Origin: Symsagittifera roscoffensis
Taxonomy: Eukaryota > Xenacoelomorpha > Acoela > Convolutidae
NCBI RefSeq assembly: GCF_963678635.1
Contig: NC_087069.1
Span: 44,621,448 to 44,685,447 of the forward strand
Length of the DNA: 64,000 nt
Reading direction: 5' to 3'
Of the stretch, positions 21,761 through 35,100 are shown one piece after another (within the stretch, counting starts at the first letter, position 1; each line of letters starts with the position of its first letter). The notes under the pieces are model-generated. The model was not told the origin of the DNA, made no database searches, and saw only the letters and a program-made list of their open reading frames with translations. The position numbers and the translations under genes were made by a program.

Positions 21761-22988
21761 TCGATTCTGTATGCGCACAATTTTCGATTGAAAAAACGGT
21801 CCCAAGATCTCTGAAGATTAACATTGAGATTAAACAAAAACTTTTGCATTGACCGGTTTTTGTGTCATCATTTTTTTTCAAATCCAAATTCGTATTCAAA
21901 CCATTTTTTTTTCAATAAAAGCGGAATGCAAAACTTTTATGGCATGTAGAAAACTTTTCTAGTCGTAGCTGAATAACAGAAAATTATGCAATGTTTTCAC
22001 TTGAAGTATACTTTGTTATTAACCTACAGCGTTGAATAGCTGTCGCATTTTCTGCTCACAGCTAGTTTATAAATTGTTACGTTTTCTCAGTAAGCAATTT
22101 TGAATCCATCATTGAAGATTTTAGGATATGATGAAAACAACAGGATTTTTTAATCCTGAGTTACTATTTTTGCAAACGAACCCAAAAACGTAAGAAATTG
22201 AAAAATAGAGAACATCTGCAATTTAAAATTTTGAGGTAAAACATCACCTAAATATTTACAGTAAGAAAAATGCTAATCTACACTTTTTCGAAACGGACAA
22301 AAATCAGTTCAAAATTTCAATCTTAACAATTACTTGATGCTTTTTTTGTTAAACAATCAAAAACAAACAATTTTTTAATTTCTCGTTTTTAACAGGAAAT
22401 AATAAGAGAAAAAGAGGAGAGAGACACAATCGTCATATTTTTCTCTCTTTTTCTTGTCAGATTTGTGTCCGTAGCGTTGCCTCATTAGAGTTTTCTTTAA
22501 TGATATTTCGATGATTTATTGGTGAAATAAAGAATAGTAGCATTGAATATCGAAATGATCATTAAGTTTTGAATAACCATGATTCAACTGGCAAGTTTAA
22601 AATGATGAGACATCGATGTCGTTTTATAATTTTCCACTAGATCAACAACACTTTTTACAGAAACTCTTTTTCACTACACATTTACAATTATTGACCTGAG
22701 AGTGAGTTTTACTTCGTGTTTCAAAATTACGTAAACATTTTCAAAAAAGCATAAACACATACAAAAGAGAGAAAAGCAAATAAAGCAAAAGCTTAGGCGT
22801 TGAACATGAAAATGAAAAATTATCAACAAAATTGAAGCTTCGGAATTCTGTACCGTAATTTGAGTATATTCCTAACTTCTTTGAGAAAAGTTAACTTAGA
22901 TACAAAATTTTGCCTTGAAATGACTGCTAGATAACAAGACCTGCATTTTGCCGCTTAACTGGACCACGTAAAACGTATCGTCCTTCAT
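21761..22988. repeat. 1228-bp tandem duplication, first copy
   Basis: Starts at TCGATTCTGTATGCGCACAA and ends at ATCGTCCTTCA. The same 1228 bp follows immediately at 22989-24215 with the spacing unchanged throughout (no net indel). The first part of this unit is also the tail of copy A', so the duplication post-dates the A/A' event. It contains a possible hairpin around AGAGAAAAAGAGGAGAGA and TTCTCTCTTTTTCTT. No ORF of note. Confidence 0.85.
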
Positions 22989-24215
22989 TCGATTCTGTAT
23001 GCGCACAATTTTCGATTGAAAAAACGGTCCCAAGATCTCTGAAGATTAACATTGAGATTAAACAAAAACTTTTGCATTGACCGGTTTTTGTGTCATCATT
23101 TTTTTTCAAATCCAAATTCGTATTCAAACCATTTTTTTTTCAATAAAAGCGGAATGCAAAACTTTTATGGCATGTAGAAAACTTTTCTAGTCGTAGCTGA
23201 ATAACAGAAAATTATGCAATGTTTTCACTTGAAGTATACTTTGTTATTAACCTACAGCGTTGAATAGCTGTCGCATTTTCTGCTCACAGCTAGTTTATAA
23301 ATTGTTACGTTTTCTCAGTAAGCAATTTTGAATCCATCATTGAAGATTTTAGGATATGATGAAAACAACAGGATTTTTTAATCCTGAGTTACTATTTTTG
23401 CAAACGAACCCAAAAACGTAAGAAATTGAAAAATAGAGAACATCTGCAATTTAAAATTTTGAGGTAAAACATCACCTAAATATTTACAGTAAGAAAAATG
23501 CTAATCTACACTTTTTCGAAACGGACAAAAATCAGTTCAAAATTTCAATCTTAACAATTACTTGATGCTTTTTTTGTTAAACAATCAAAAACAAACAATT
23601 TTTTAATTTCTAGTTTTTAACAGGAAATAATAAGAGAAAAAGAGGAGAGAGACACAATCGTCATATTTTTCTCTCTTTTTCTTGTCAGATTTGTGTCCGT
23701 AGCGTTGCCTCATTAGAGTTTTCTTTAATGATATTTCGATGATTTATTGGTGAAATAAAGAATAGTAGCATTGAATATTGAAATGATCATTAATTTTTGA
23801 ATAACCATGATTCAACTGGCAAGTTTAAAATGATGAGACATCGATGTGGTTTTATAATTTTCCACCAGCTCAACAACACTTTTTGCAGAAACTCTTTTTC
23901 ACTACACATTTACGATTATTGACCTGAGAATGAGTATTACTTCGTGTTTCAAAATTACATAAACATTTTCAAAAAAGCATAAACACATGCAAAAGAGAGA
24001 AAAGCAAATAAAGCAAAAGTTTAGGCGTTGAACATGAAAATAAAAAATTATCAACAAAATTGAAGCTTCGGAATTCTGTACCGTACTTTGAGTATATTCC
24101 TAACTTCTTTAAGAAAAATTAACTTAGAAACAAAATTTTGCCATGAAATGACTGCTAGATAACAAGACCTTCATTTTGCCGCTTAACTGGACCACGTAAA
24201 ACGTATCGTCCTTCA
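22989..24215. repeat. 1228-bp tandem duplication, second copy
   Basis: Nearly identical to 21761-22988. The differences I saw are single-base changes concentrated in the last third. The junction at 22989 joins CCTTCAT to TCGATTCTGT. After 24215 the words AAAACGTATCG recur once more and then the similarity stops. Confidence 0.85.
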
Positions 24216-26592
24216 CCTAAAACGTATCGATTCCAATAGATCAGAGATTAACATGGTTTACCTAGCTAGAAGCAATTGTCAGACTTCTTGCCAGCAACTT
24301 AAAGGGGTCAGGGCAAAACTGGAGTTCCTGGAGGGAGCGGGCTAGGAACCCTGGCAGGATGTCTAATTTTTTTCCTGACATTTGTTGACCAGTAAGAACA
24401 CATCGAATAGTAAAATTGGGGCATCAGGGAAGTTTACTATGAAATAAAAAATCCCTTAAATCCAGGCATGGGCACCGATTCGGAACCTTTCTCGGAACTC
24501 CAAGAATCAAAGACTTTCGAAAAGTCCCACATCATATTAATTTGGTTTGAATCTAATTTTGAACCGAAAAATTACTTCAAACATTGCAACTTAACTTGTA
24601 AGGAGTCTAAAACAACATTTGGTCGTCTTTTTCTTCAATTTATCAAAAATTGTCTGTTTTGATCAGCCTCCAATTAATTGAAATATTTGTTTTGAGTTAT
24701 AGATCGAGCAAAAAAAGATGAAATTTTTTATGTTAAATGGAATGTCTAGCTATTTTTTCTTGGTGGAGAGTTCATAAGTTTTCTGATCCGAAATCTCGGA
24801 AAATATTCCTTCGTAGATTTTGTTTTTGCGAAGAAACTGATATTTTCGTATATTTTTTTGTTTGCTGCGAAAGTCTATATGCTAGTCTGGCTTTAGTTAT
24901 CCTTATTTTGTCTCTGAAATATTATCTGTTCAGGAGTTACATGTAGCTTTTTTAAAAATTGGTTAAAATCTAGATCAAGCTTGACCTGCTTGCAATCTTT
25001 GTTGTGAATTTTTCGAATCATTAGAAAGCGAAATAACAAAGGTGTATTTGATCGAGAATGCTCTACGGTATCTAATGAATCTATAGTAGCAAAAAAAAAT
25101 CCTTTTTGTTTATTTAGTCTATGCCTTGTAAGGATTTGTTTTTTTCCTACTTCGTTTTTTTTTCCACTTTTTTCCTACAAACAAAAAAAACAACTGTTTT
25201 TAGAAAAAAATTAGCTGAAAGAACTTTGCAGGGAATCAAAGAGATTATAATTTTTGATGGCTAGAAACACCAATTTGATGTCTAATTGATGTCTGAATCG
25301 GAGGTTTTCTATGTTTTTGAAAAATTTTGAAAAAAATTGCGAAAAATTATATGTATTTTTTTCTACTCTCTTCTCATCTCCTAGTTAGTTGATTGCATTT
25401 TTTTCATTTGCCGCTTTGAATATTCTACAATTTGATGAGTTATTCATGTTCTTGTTACAGACGTTGATGAAAAATTACTCAAAATTTGTTTTCCGATTTT
25501 AGTTTTTTTTTAAATGAAAAGACTGATTTTACGTGATTTTATTTGAGCCAGAGCATAAATTTTAGCTGAAGTTTTACATGGTCCAAGTTTTGTCTCCTGA
25601 TTGTTTCCGAGTCGGAATCACTTTTTAACTATAAAGTAGGCTAGAAATTGGATCAAGCTGGACTAGCCCATTGTCCCTGTCTTACTTTTTCAAGCTCTCT
25701 CTTTGGAGATATAGGTTGGGCATCAAAATAGTTTTTGTTTACGTTTACTATAAACAATGTCTAGCTACTTAGCTTGATTGTGAATTACTTTTTTTTAAAT
25801 TTGAGATCTGAAAAAAAATCTCTTCGTAGATTTAGATTTTTTATTTGAAATTTCTGATTATGTAATTTTTGATTTGCAGCCAAGTTTTTTAAGAAGCAGT
25901 CCCTTTCTAGCAGATACAATCAATCTCCTGAGACTTTTTCTTTCATCAGTGATACCTTTGTTTATGAAACAGGCTGAAAAAGACCAGCGTACGATATTTG
26001 ACTTACTTTTTCTGAACCACTTTTCAAATGAGTTTTTTGTTTTGAGATCTAGCTTGGTCATTATAAGCGGTTTTTTAACAGTACTTAAAGCGTCTCATGT
26101 TTTTTGCTGAGTGAAATTTCAAAATATTTTTCTAGTTTAGTACCTCTAAAAAACACCTAAGTTTTAACCTATTTTTTGAATATTTTCTTGGAAGATAATA
26201 CTTTTGACGCAAGTAATCAAAAACGGGAAAATTATTTTTAACTCCTGGAACAAAGAGTTTTCCCTCAAAAGTTCATTATCCAGCATTTGCGTTTAAAAAT
26301 TGATATCACCACCCTTCTCGAATCTTTAAAAAAACTCACGCTGTTGAGTTTGACAGAAACAAACTTAAAGAGAAACCTCTAGCAATGGCCAGTCCTAAAT
26401 AAGCTTCAAAATCTATCGATAAAATTCCAGCAAAACAGAAAAGTCACCCAAAATTAGGACTCCGACAAGGGAAGCGTTGCAAAAAATTTTAAAAAGCCTG
26501 CGTCTGAGCTTCGATAACTTTGAAAAAAAAGAAGGTTTTTCGGCTGTCAACTGAAGCTTTCCAGGTTTCAGCTCAGTTTGATTGAAAATTGC
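24216..26592. other. AT-rich DNA without recognised genes
   Basis: Short ORFs only, none convincing. A GTTCCT...AGGAAC hairpin-like spot lies near 24320-24353. The words AATGTCTAGCTA and CTTCGTAGATTT recur in the same order at about 24740-24822 and 25757-25831, suggesting an old ~1-kb tandem duplication. The right edge is the integration site of the retrotransposon (AAAA). Confidence 0.45.
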
Positions 26593-26596
26593 AAAA

Positions 26597-27006
26597 TGGA
26601 ACCTGATCCAAACTACATTTTATGATTGGATAAATTAGATATTTTACCACTGTAAAGTATTTAATATTAACCAATCATGATCCATCTAACTAACAACCCA
26701 ATTATTTGTAAGTGCTGAAATTACTTGTAATTTCAGCACCAGAGAGATTTGAATTTAACTTAGAAATTAGTTGCCTCTCCAAGAGAACTTCAGCAGCCGC
26801 AACAAACCAGTATACCCTAGATCTATTGAGCCTAGCAGAGACTAGTTAAACACCCTGAGACTAGAAAGTATAAGAGTAAGATTAGGATCGGTATTAGACT
26901 AAGAAGTTGCGCGAATCTATCCGGCCGAAAATAAGATAGCGTGACGAGCAGACGGTGTACCCTATCCGAAATTACTCTATGAGTTAACCACATCGGTTAT
27001 AACTCA
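26597..27006 (+). repeat. 5' LTR
   Basis: Begins TGGAACCTGATCC, ends CGGTTATAACTCA. It holds a perfect palindrome with 13-base arms (GTGCTGAAATTAC, 26712-26724, against GTAATTTCAGCAC, 26727-26739) around TT. Promoter and polyadenylation signals should lie here by analogy with other LTRs; no canonical AATAAA was seen. Confidence 0.93.
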
Positions 27007-27030
27007 TCTGGTGCGACCATAAATCTCGAA
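27007..27030 (+). promoter_or_regulatory. Candidate tRNA primer-binding site
   Basis: Two bases after the LTR the sequence is TGGTGCGACC, which would pair with a tRNA ending GGTCGCACCA. Further on, CTCGAA falls where complement to a T-loop (TTCGAG) is expected, off by about one base. The specific tRNA was not identified. The same word occurs at 6380-6393 in reverse complement. Confidence 0.55.
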
Positions 27031-28689
27031 TAAGACCTTAATAGCTTAGAATTATCAAAAAAATAGATAAATAGATTAGAATTTAGACAAAACATTTCTA
27101 AAATGTTATACGACAATAATTTAATCGAAATGTCTCTACGACTCAATAGATCAGAGCCGATATTCCGAACGATAACAGAACTACCCGGAACTGGAAGAAG
27201 ACCTCGAACAAGAGACGACATACGACAAAGTAGAAACTTACCAAATAGTTTTATGATCGTACGGCAAAAGCCAACACAAACTTTTATATTTAGAATCTTA
27301 TTAGCAATGAATTTAGATTTTCATTTGCAAACATAAAATTTTGAAGTCAATCTTCAGGATCATTTCAGGCGCTAAACAAAATTATTAATATGCAATAGCG
27401 ATTGATAAAAAGATCTCAGATCGTTTTCTTAATTTCTGCAGTCTTATATAAAACATACTTGAAAAATATTTATTGAAAACGAAAATAAAAATTAGTAGCA
27501 TGACAATAAATTGTTAGTAATCATAAAATCATCTGTTGTCCCAGCTTTATCACCTAAAGATAACAGCAATCATAAGTTCACTAATATCATTGAAAAACTA
27601 AATCTTTTTCTTAAATAAATTTAAACAGTTTTAAACTTAAATTTTCACTTAATTTTAAAAACAGAACATCAAGGCTTATCCTTGGATCTTAATTAATTTT
27701 CTATTTCACTAAATTTAAAATCTGATCATCAAGGCCTATCCTTGGATCAAAAAGAACAATTTTGTTCTCCCCACCAACTTAGCAAGTGTCTAACGACCTC
27801 AAACGTCGATTCACTAACCAACCCTTCCAAACGACCCAAGATTAATAGAAATTTTTAAATAAAACTAACCATTCAAATTAAGATAAACAGTGAAGAACTT
27901 CGGTTATTCATCCTTCACTTGAACCCTCCTCTTACAAGACCCAGGATAAATATTAGACTTAGTAAGTTTAAAATAGTATCTAACGAACTACTTGCGTTCT
28001 AATTATACCTGAACCTTGTGGATCGATTTACTATTCTCCAACCCTTGAACACAATCACTACCCCTAAGTAAGATTAAGTAAATTAACACCATAGCTTAGA
28101 CTAGCCACGACAAAGTAAAAAATCATTCTTCGGAATCGATATACTTTTCTCTCCAAACCTGAACAAGAAGACCCAGGTTAAGCTAACCAAAAAATAGTAA
28201 GGACTAACAGTCTAAGAAAATTTTTTGCATCCCTCATCCTAAACCTTGTGTCATTCAAAAATCTAGGAAATAAACAAACAATCGTTTTACACAACTGTGA
28301 GATAGATAACCAAAAACACGATCTTGTAATCACACCTCATACACAAACAGTTGGATACATTAGAACAAAATGACTAACAATAAAAAGAAAAATAATAAAC
28401 AAACAAAGACAAATCACACGAAAAAGATTTTCAAAAAATAGAAACGCATTTTCAGAATCAGAAGCCAGCAATTTAGATGAACTCTACAAATTAAAGGAAT
28501 CAATTGATAAAAATTGTCCCATTCACGATCAATTATATTTTTCCGATTCAGAAACAACTTCAAACTCATCAAAAAGAGGAAAAATAAGAATAAAAAAGCA
28601 ATATAAACACAAACCAGTACACTTGTATAATTGGAATCAACCAATTAGACACATCGATAGTTATATATTAACAGTCATTAAACGAAAAA
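27031..28689 (+). other. Retrotransposon leader, no gene
   Basis: About 1.66 kb without a supportable ORF. It contains a short direct repeat ATCAAGGCTTATCCTTGGATC / ATCAAGGCCTATCCTTGGATC near 27670 and 27727. The leader is very long compared with usual Ty3/gypsy elements and could hold packaging or splice-donor signals, but none can be proven by eye. Confidence 0.6.
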
Positions 28690-31600
28690 ATGAGCCACAG
28701 CGACACTCAAAGTGACGATAGTCCAGATGACGAAGAGGTTTACCCCTTCCTCATAGATGCACCCGATAATAGAGGGCCACATGATTTTTGCAAAAATTTA
28801 CTCTTAAATTAGTTTGAACCTGGAGTCAGCCCATGCAAAGCAGAATTCCCAGATGTAAAAATCAAAAAAAAAATTATTGAACATTATCTGAAAGATATAT
28901 GTAATTTAACACAACAATACGGAATCTACACCATAAAATTCAGCACACCAAATCCGAATCATCGGAAATATGTAATTCAAACAGACGATCTTGAATTAGA
29001 ACTTTCAAAAGTATTCTTAGAATATATTAAAAGCATACAATATCATAATTCACAAAGAGCAAACTCCATATTCACTAACGAAGTTTTGGTAATAATATAT
29101 ACCTATATTTCTATATTAGAAAAAACAGAATTTCAAAGTATCTCACCAACTGAAACATCCAAACATACAAAAGTACGACAGGAAATCACATTATTTTCAA
29201 CTTTCCTACATATAATCAAAGAAAATTTCACTAAAGACGATGTTTCACAACACACAAAACATGACTTACAAAAATTTTTGGCATGGTTTATAATAGATTA
29301 TTTCACATATAATATAGACTTATTTTCACAAGCAAGAAAAAATTTCAGACCTAAAAATCCAAATGATGATACTGCCATTATAGAACAATCAGACTGCGTT
29401 TGGGACCCTGAATGGTCTCATCATGCATTTATAAAAATTCCACAATCAATCTCAAGTCAAGCAATAAGTACAATATCTTACCAAAGAGATTATGTAAAAG
29501 TAGTACCACTAACCATTGATGCAACACCATTAAACTACAATACATTTTTACCCGATACACGAAATAACAGTTTAAATTCGACCTTCATAAGCAATGAAAA
29601 CCCTGATGGAACTAGAAATCTTACACAACAAGATATCCAAACACCATCACACTTCATAAATGAAGAAATTGTCCAAACAACAACAACTACACAACAAAGT
29701 ATATCACCAATGCATCCAAATTTAACAACACCAAAAAATACAAATACTTCATTGGCACAAGTAACCTTACAATCAACCGTTAAACCTTCGGTTGCTCCAA
29801 AATATTCACAAATGGATTATCAAACATATAGACCTATGACAGTACCATCAAAACCACGAAGAACGTTCACAAGAAACACTTTTGCAGAACACAATTATAA
29901 TAATGCACATTCATCAAAAACAAATTATCCCCCAAGAAAAACTAATAATAATCATGTAAGTTCTCACTATTGGGATAACCCAATAACAACAACCAACTCA
30001 GTAAATTTTCGGACTAATTCACATCCTCCACAGGACCATAGTGAAAATTATCCATTCTTTCAACAAAATAAAAATAAAAGCAAGCACCTCATCATACGGA
30101 TTACTTATCATCTGATGATGATTATTTACAGCCAGACATTTTTGCACCATATACCCAAGAATATCGCAAACAAGGATCGCGACGACCTCATACATATAAT
30201 AGAATTTTTTCTCCAAACCCAACAGATACACGAAATCAACAACCAATCCATATGTCAAATCCAATAAACACACAGTTTTTTCAACCAATTTAACCACAAA
30301 ACCCAATGACTATGCACTCGTATCAACCAACTCCAATGCAAAATGAAATACCACTCCCATATTACCTTCAGCAACACGAAATAACAAAAAAACAACTTTC
30401 AAAATTTTCGCAAATGCCAAATTCCGCAGAGTCACTACAGATGACAATGAACCCATACCTCATGGGTGGATCATCAATAACATCAAATAAACCACTAATG
30501 GTATTCACAATAACAGATCCTGAATATTCTGTAGAAGATTATTTAAACGCAGTAACAGCAAACTTAATTTTAAATATAGGACCTGAACCAATTAATACGC
30601 CACTACATCAAAATTGGATACATCGACGCACAGCGTTGATACAAACAACCTTAGATGGCGCAGCTCAAAAATGGTTTTCAGTATTACCTATAGAAATAAA
30701 ATCAGACTGGAAAAGATTTACACAAGAATTTTCAAAAATGTTTGACTCCGAAAGAAATAAACAACACCAAAGAGTTTTATGTAATGAAATTCGCAGATTA
30801 CCAAATGAAACCATCAAAAAATTAGCATTACGTATCGAAACACTAGTTCAAAAAGCATATTCACTAAAAACACAAAAATGACAGAAATTTTTATGATGAC
30901 CTTAACACCTCAATTAAGGAAAATAGCAATAAAAAAGAGAGCATCTCATCCTTCTTCAATTCGAGAGCCAGATTTAGAATTTCGAAAACTAGTAGACAAA
31001 CTAGAGCAAGCGGAAATCACAATGAAACTTGAAGAAACAGAAAATCTAATACTACAATATGTTAATCGAATTGAAACAAACACTACAAATATCAATAGCA
31101 TACAGGAATCAGATACAGACTTAGTTGAAAAAATCACTGAAATACTAAATATTTATGAAAAACACCCAAATTTTGAAGGCAAACTATCTTTCAAAAAATG
31201 GTGTAATTATTGCCGACGATACGGACATAGTATTTCCGAATGTAGACAAAAACAACAAGATAACCAAAACAAACCTCAAAAGTGTAAAGAAACAAATAAA
31301 TCATTTTATCAATATATGAAGAAAGATCAAAATCTACCAAACAAAAATGTATACAGTAACAACAGTTCAGGAAAACCACTTCCGAACAACACCAATTACA
31401 CAAGAAATCAATCACCATTTAACTCAAGTTATAGAGGAAGATCACCAGAACAAAGAAATACACAGAATTCTTCACAAAATCATTATAATCGATCAAATAG
31501 TCGAAATAACTATTCGAGATCAAATTAAATGCAACACAATTTGTTTCTAGATCCGCTTCATAATCAAAACCAAGAAATAAACACTATTCCAATAATCAAT

Positions 31601-32109
31601 CACGAAATTCATCATATAACAGAAATAGAAACTATTCACATAATCGAAATAGAAGTTATTCGAACAATCGAAATCAGAATTACCCGAACAATCGATCAAG
31701 AAATAATTCATATAACAGATCAAACTATCAAAGATCAAATAATAATTACCAAAACAGATCACGGAATAATTCACAAAATCGAAATTCAAGTTATAATAAT
31801 CAATATAGAAATTATTCCCAATCACCACATAGGAATAATAACCATTATGATAATTCTAAACATCGATACAGAAGTAGTACACCAAAACATCAAAGACATA
31901 TTAACCAAGTACAGTCAAATGAAGAAACAACATCAGACCCCCCAGGTAATGATGACACAGGAAATAACGAACTACAACTAAATCAAATAAACTGTGGATC
32001 ATCAGACACAGAAAGTGATACAGAAAACACCATCTCCATAAATATGATAGCAGTCGAAAACGACTACGAACCTATTATATATGAAAAAACTTTTACATCA
32101 CATATATAA
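28690..32109 (+). pseudogene. gag of the giant retrotransposon, multiply interrupted
   Basis: Reading starts at ATG 28690 (MSHSDTQSDDSPDDEEVYPF). It passes a TAG at 28810-28812, continues to a frameshift near 30085, a TAA near 30292, a capsid-type part at 30306-30881, a shift at 30878-30881 (ATGA overlap), and a part ending 31528 with the zinc knuckle CNYCRRYGHSISEC (C-x2-C-x4-H-x4-C). A further frame change near 31530-31560 leads into an Arg/Asn/Ser-rich nucleic-acid-binding tail ending at TAA 32107-32109. The capsid part has the WFSVLPIEIKSDWKRFTQEF pattern of Ty3/gypsy Gag. At about 1100 codons it is unusually long, with a long Asn/Thr/Gln/Pro-rich N-terminal extension. Role in intact elements: particle assembly and RNA packaging. 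Confidence 0.8.
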
Positions 32110-35100
32110 GAAAATCAATTGGAACTCCTTCACAATTATTACATTGAACCCATCAATACTACACAAACTGCACAAGAAACAAACGAAACTAACACGGTAA
32201 GTAAACCCAACGAAAAAGACAAAACAAAATGTTTAAACACAAATCATATCTATCAAAATATACAAAAAGAACAACCCAGAGAAAAAATTTGGACAATACC
32301 ATTTCTCTTAGAAAGTCCAAGAAACAAAGAATTCCAACCACCAGATCTTGAAATTGATTTTTTAATTGATTCAGGAGCAGAATCAAACATAATTAACATT
32401 CCCACATGGAATGAAATCAAATCATTGCGCCCAAAATTAACGCCTCTTGCAACCTCTAGTAAACTAGCAACAGCACAAGGATCAACATTAGTAAATTATG
32501 AAAAAGTTCAATTATTCCTCCTCCCCACAAGAACAATGGAGCAAAATAAAATTCTAAACAAACCATTTAAACAAATATTTCATATCACTGATATTAAACA
32601 CAATATCATTGGTATACCATTTATATCTAAATATATACCAACAATCAACATCTTGAATAGTAAACTACTAATCAAAGATAAGTACACAAAAATAAAAAAT
32701 ACAGCTCTAACATTTTTTCAAAGGATAAATAAACAACCACCATTCTTTTCAAAATTTTATCCAATTTATAACCAACAACGGAAACACCTGAAACCACTAT
32801 CAGGAAACATATATAACTTTTCAATAAAACAAGTTCACCAATATGATAAAGGTCACAATAAACAACAACTCTTTATGTCAGACTTTGAGTTTAAACCTAT
32901 TCATATGTTTTTCAAAATCGCGATTTCATCTATAAAATATTTCAAAAATAGGAATTCAGACATCATTTTGCTACATGTGTATAACAACACACCGTACCAA
33001 GTAACATTACCCTTAGGACTTCTAGGATATTGCGAAACAAACGCTACAATATCACCCGTACATGAAAAAGCATACCGCGTAAATAATATACTCCAATTAT
33101 TAGATATTTGTCAATCCACAATTCTTAACGAGGAACTATCCGTAAATAATATAATAAGCAATGAAAAGAGGAACACAGATTATTTCACAAAAACACCATA
33201 TTTTAACCCAACATTCAATATAACAAACTACACAAAAGAACAACAACAATTTTTAACGATGTTTAACTTTGAACACTCGCAAATTACACAAATCAAATTT
33301 GGCAAACTAGCAAAACAACTGTTAAAATATTCAACAGTCTATGCAACATCAAATTTTGATGTTAGGAAAATCAGTTCATCACTACATCTCCCGTTAAAAC
33401 CTGACGCAGTTTTCAAAAAACAAAGAGCAAGTAAAGTACCAATTCATTTACACGATAAGGTAAACAGATTACTGGATATTTTAGAACAATACAAAATTAT
33501 CTCACCAGTAAACAAAGAAGAACAAACCAAAAGGTAACACATTTATTAACCCTGTTATAAACCTAGCAAAAGGAGAATCATTAAAAATAGTTTTAGACGC
33601 TAGATATCTCAATTCACTAATAGACGAATCAAAATGCAATTGGCCTATTGAACCAATACAAGTTATTCTAACAAAAATAAACGGAAAATACTTTACAACC
33701 AAAGATATGAATAGCGCATACAATCATATGCCACTAGATGAACAATCACGACGTTTAACACAATTTGTTATTGGAAATCAACAATATGAATTCAACCGCC
33801 TATTCTATGGAATATCCATAGGACCAGCAGCATTTTCAGCTTTTATGAGCAAGATGTTTAGACCACTAATACTTAAGAAAAACGCAATCACCTATTTAGA
33901 CGATGTTTTTATGCAATCACAGACAAAAGAAGAAATGTTTACAGTTTTAGAACACTATCATAAAATACTTCAGAACGAAAATCTGAAGGCCGCCCCCGAT
34001 AAATCACAATTCTTTTTAACACGAGTTAAATTTTTAGGACATAACATAGAATGAAACACAATCACTCCAATAAAATCACGCATTGATGCTATTCAAAAAC
34101 TTCAACCATCAACAATCCTTGGAATGTTAAACTTGGAATGTTAAACTTCTTAAGCAAGTACGTTTACAAAATGCAATTTTATTTACGACCATTCTATAAT
34201 ATCCTCAGACAACAAAATAATTTTGAATGGACCACTGAACATCAAACACGATTTGAAGAAATTAAAAAACTTTTAACTGAACAAATTTCAAACACAATCC
34301 CAGATCCAAATCAACCATTCTACGCAATGTGCGATGCTTCAAATTTTGGCATCGGCGCAGCATTACTACAATCACACAGTGGTACAAATAAAATGAACCT
34401 TATATTAGCAAATTCCCGATCATTCACTCAAGCAGAGCTACGACTCTCAACTCTAATGAGAGAATGTACAGCTATAATTTATACACTTACAGAATATGAA
34501 TTTCTAATACTTGGATCAAAATATCCAACAGTTCTATTCACAGATCATAAACCAATCATTTTTCTCTTTACACAAAAGTCAAATCCAAATCATCGAGTTT
34601 ATAGATTTCAATTAATACTAATGAAATTTCCAAACTTACATATAGTTTGGACAGCAGGAAAGAATCTTGCATTACCAGATACATTAAGTCGAAATACACC
34701 ACCTGAATTACTTACACGAAAAACTACAGTTGAAATACCTAAAAATATAAAATTTTACCTTGCAAAAGACGAAACATCACCCCGACTGGAATGCAAATAT
34801 GCAGTAAAAACTGACATTGAACAATCACAATTAAATAATCTCCAACACTTCCCACTTTACTTAGATTGCCAAAATAATCACTACGAAGTTGATCTACTTG
34901 GAACATCAACTTTCAAACCAATTCCATACTCACAATGGATAAAAAATAACACCCAACAAAAACGAATAAAACACCACTCGCATAAAAAACCCTTTTCCGA
35001 TAATTGAAAAAAAAAATTTAACTGATAAAATAAATTTATCAGGACCACAAACAAAAGATTCAAAATACACAATAAATCAAGTTTTTGACCTCCATGACCC

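Larger units (their letters stand above)
15753..21945. repeat. Large tandem duplication, copy A' (6.2 kb, with insertion)
   Basis: Second copy of 10223-15660, in direct orientation and separated by ~90 bp of unrelated AT-rich DNA (15661-15752). It differs by a ~0.93-kb insertion (about 17905-18835) and by a local inversion around 15935-16063. The segment from about 19450 to 20270 is almost identical to copy A. No intact gene. Confidence 0.8.

Noticed and set aside
24468-24946. Two small + strand ORFs of 64 and 69 aa
   Set aside because: Low-complexity composition, no motif, in AT-rich DNA where such ORFs are expected by chance.
6240-26590. piRNA (21U-type) cluster in the gene-poor AT-rich region
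   Set aside because: I did not find the CTGTTTCA upstream motif while reading; without small-RNA data there is no support.
30019-30306. Minus-strand ORFs inside the retrotransposon (for example 30019-30306, 38400-38771, 41658-41909)
   Set aside because: They mirror the G-poor sense strand, which rarely gives antisense stops; no independent support.
31529-31981. 150-aa Ile/His-rich ORF
   Set aside because: Out-of-frame reading of the Arg/Asn/Ser-rich gag tail; the true frame continues to 32107.
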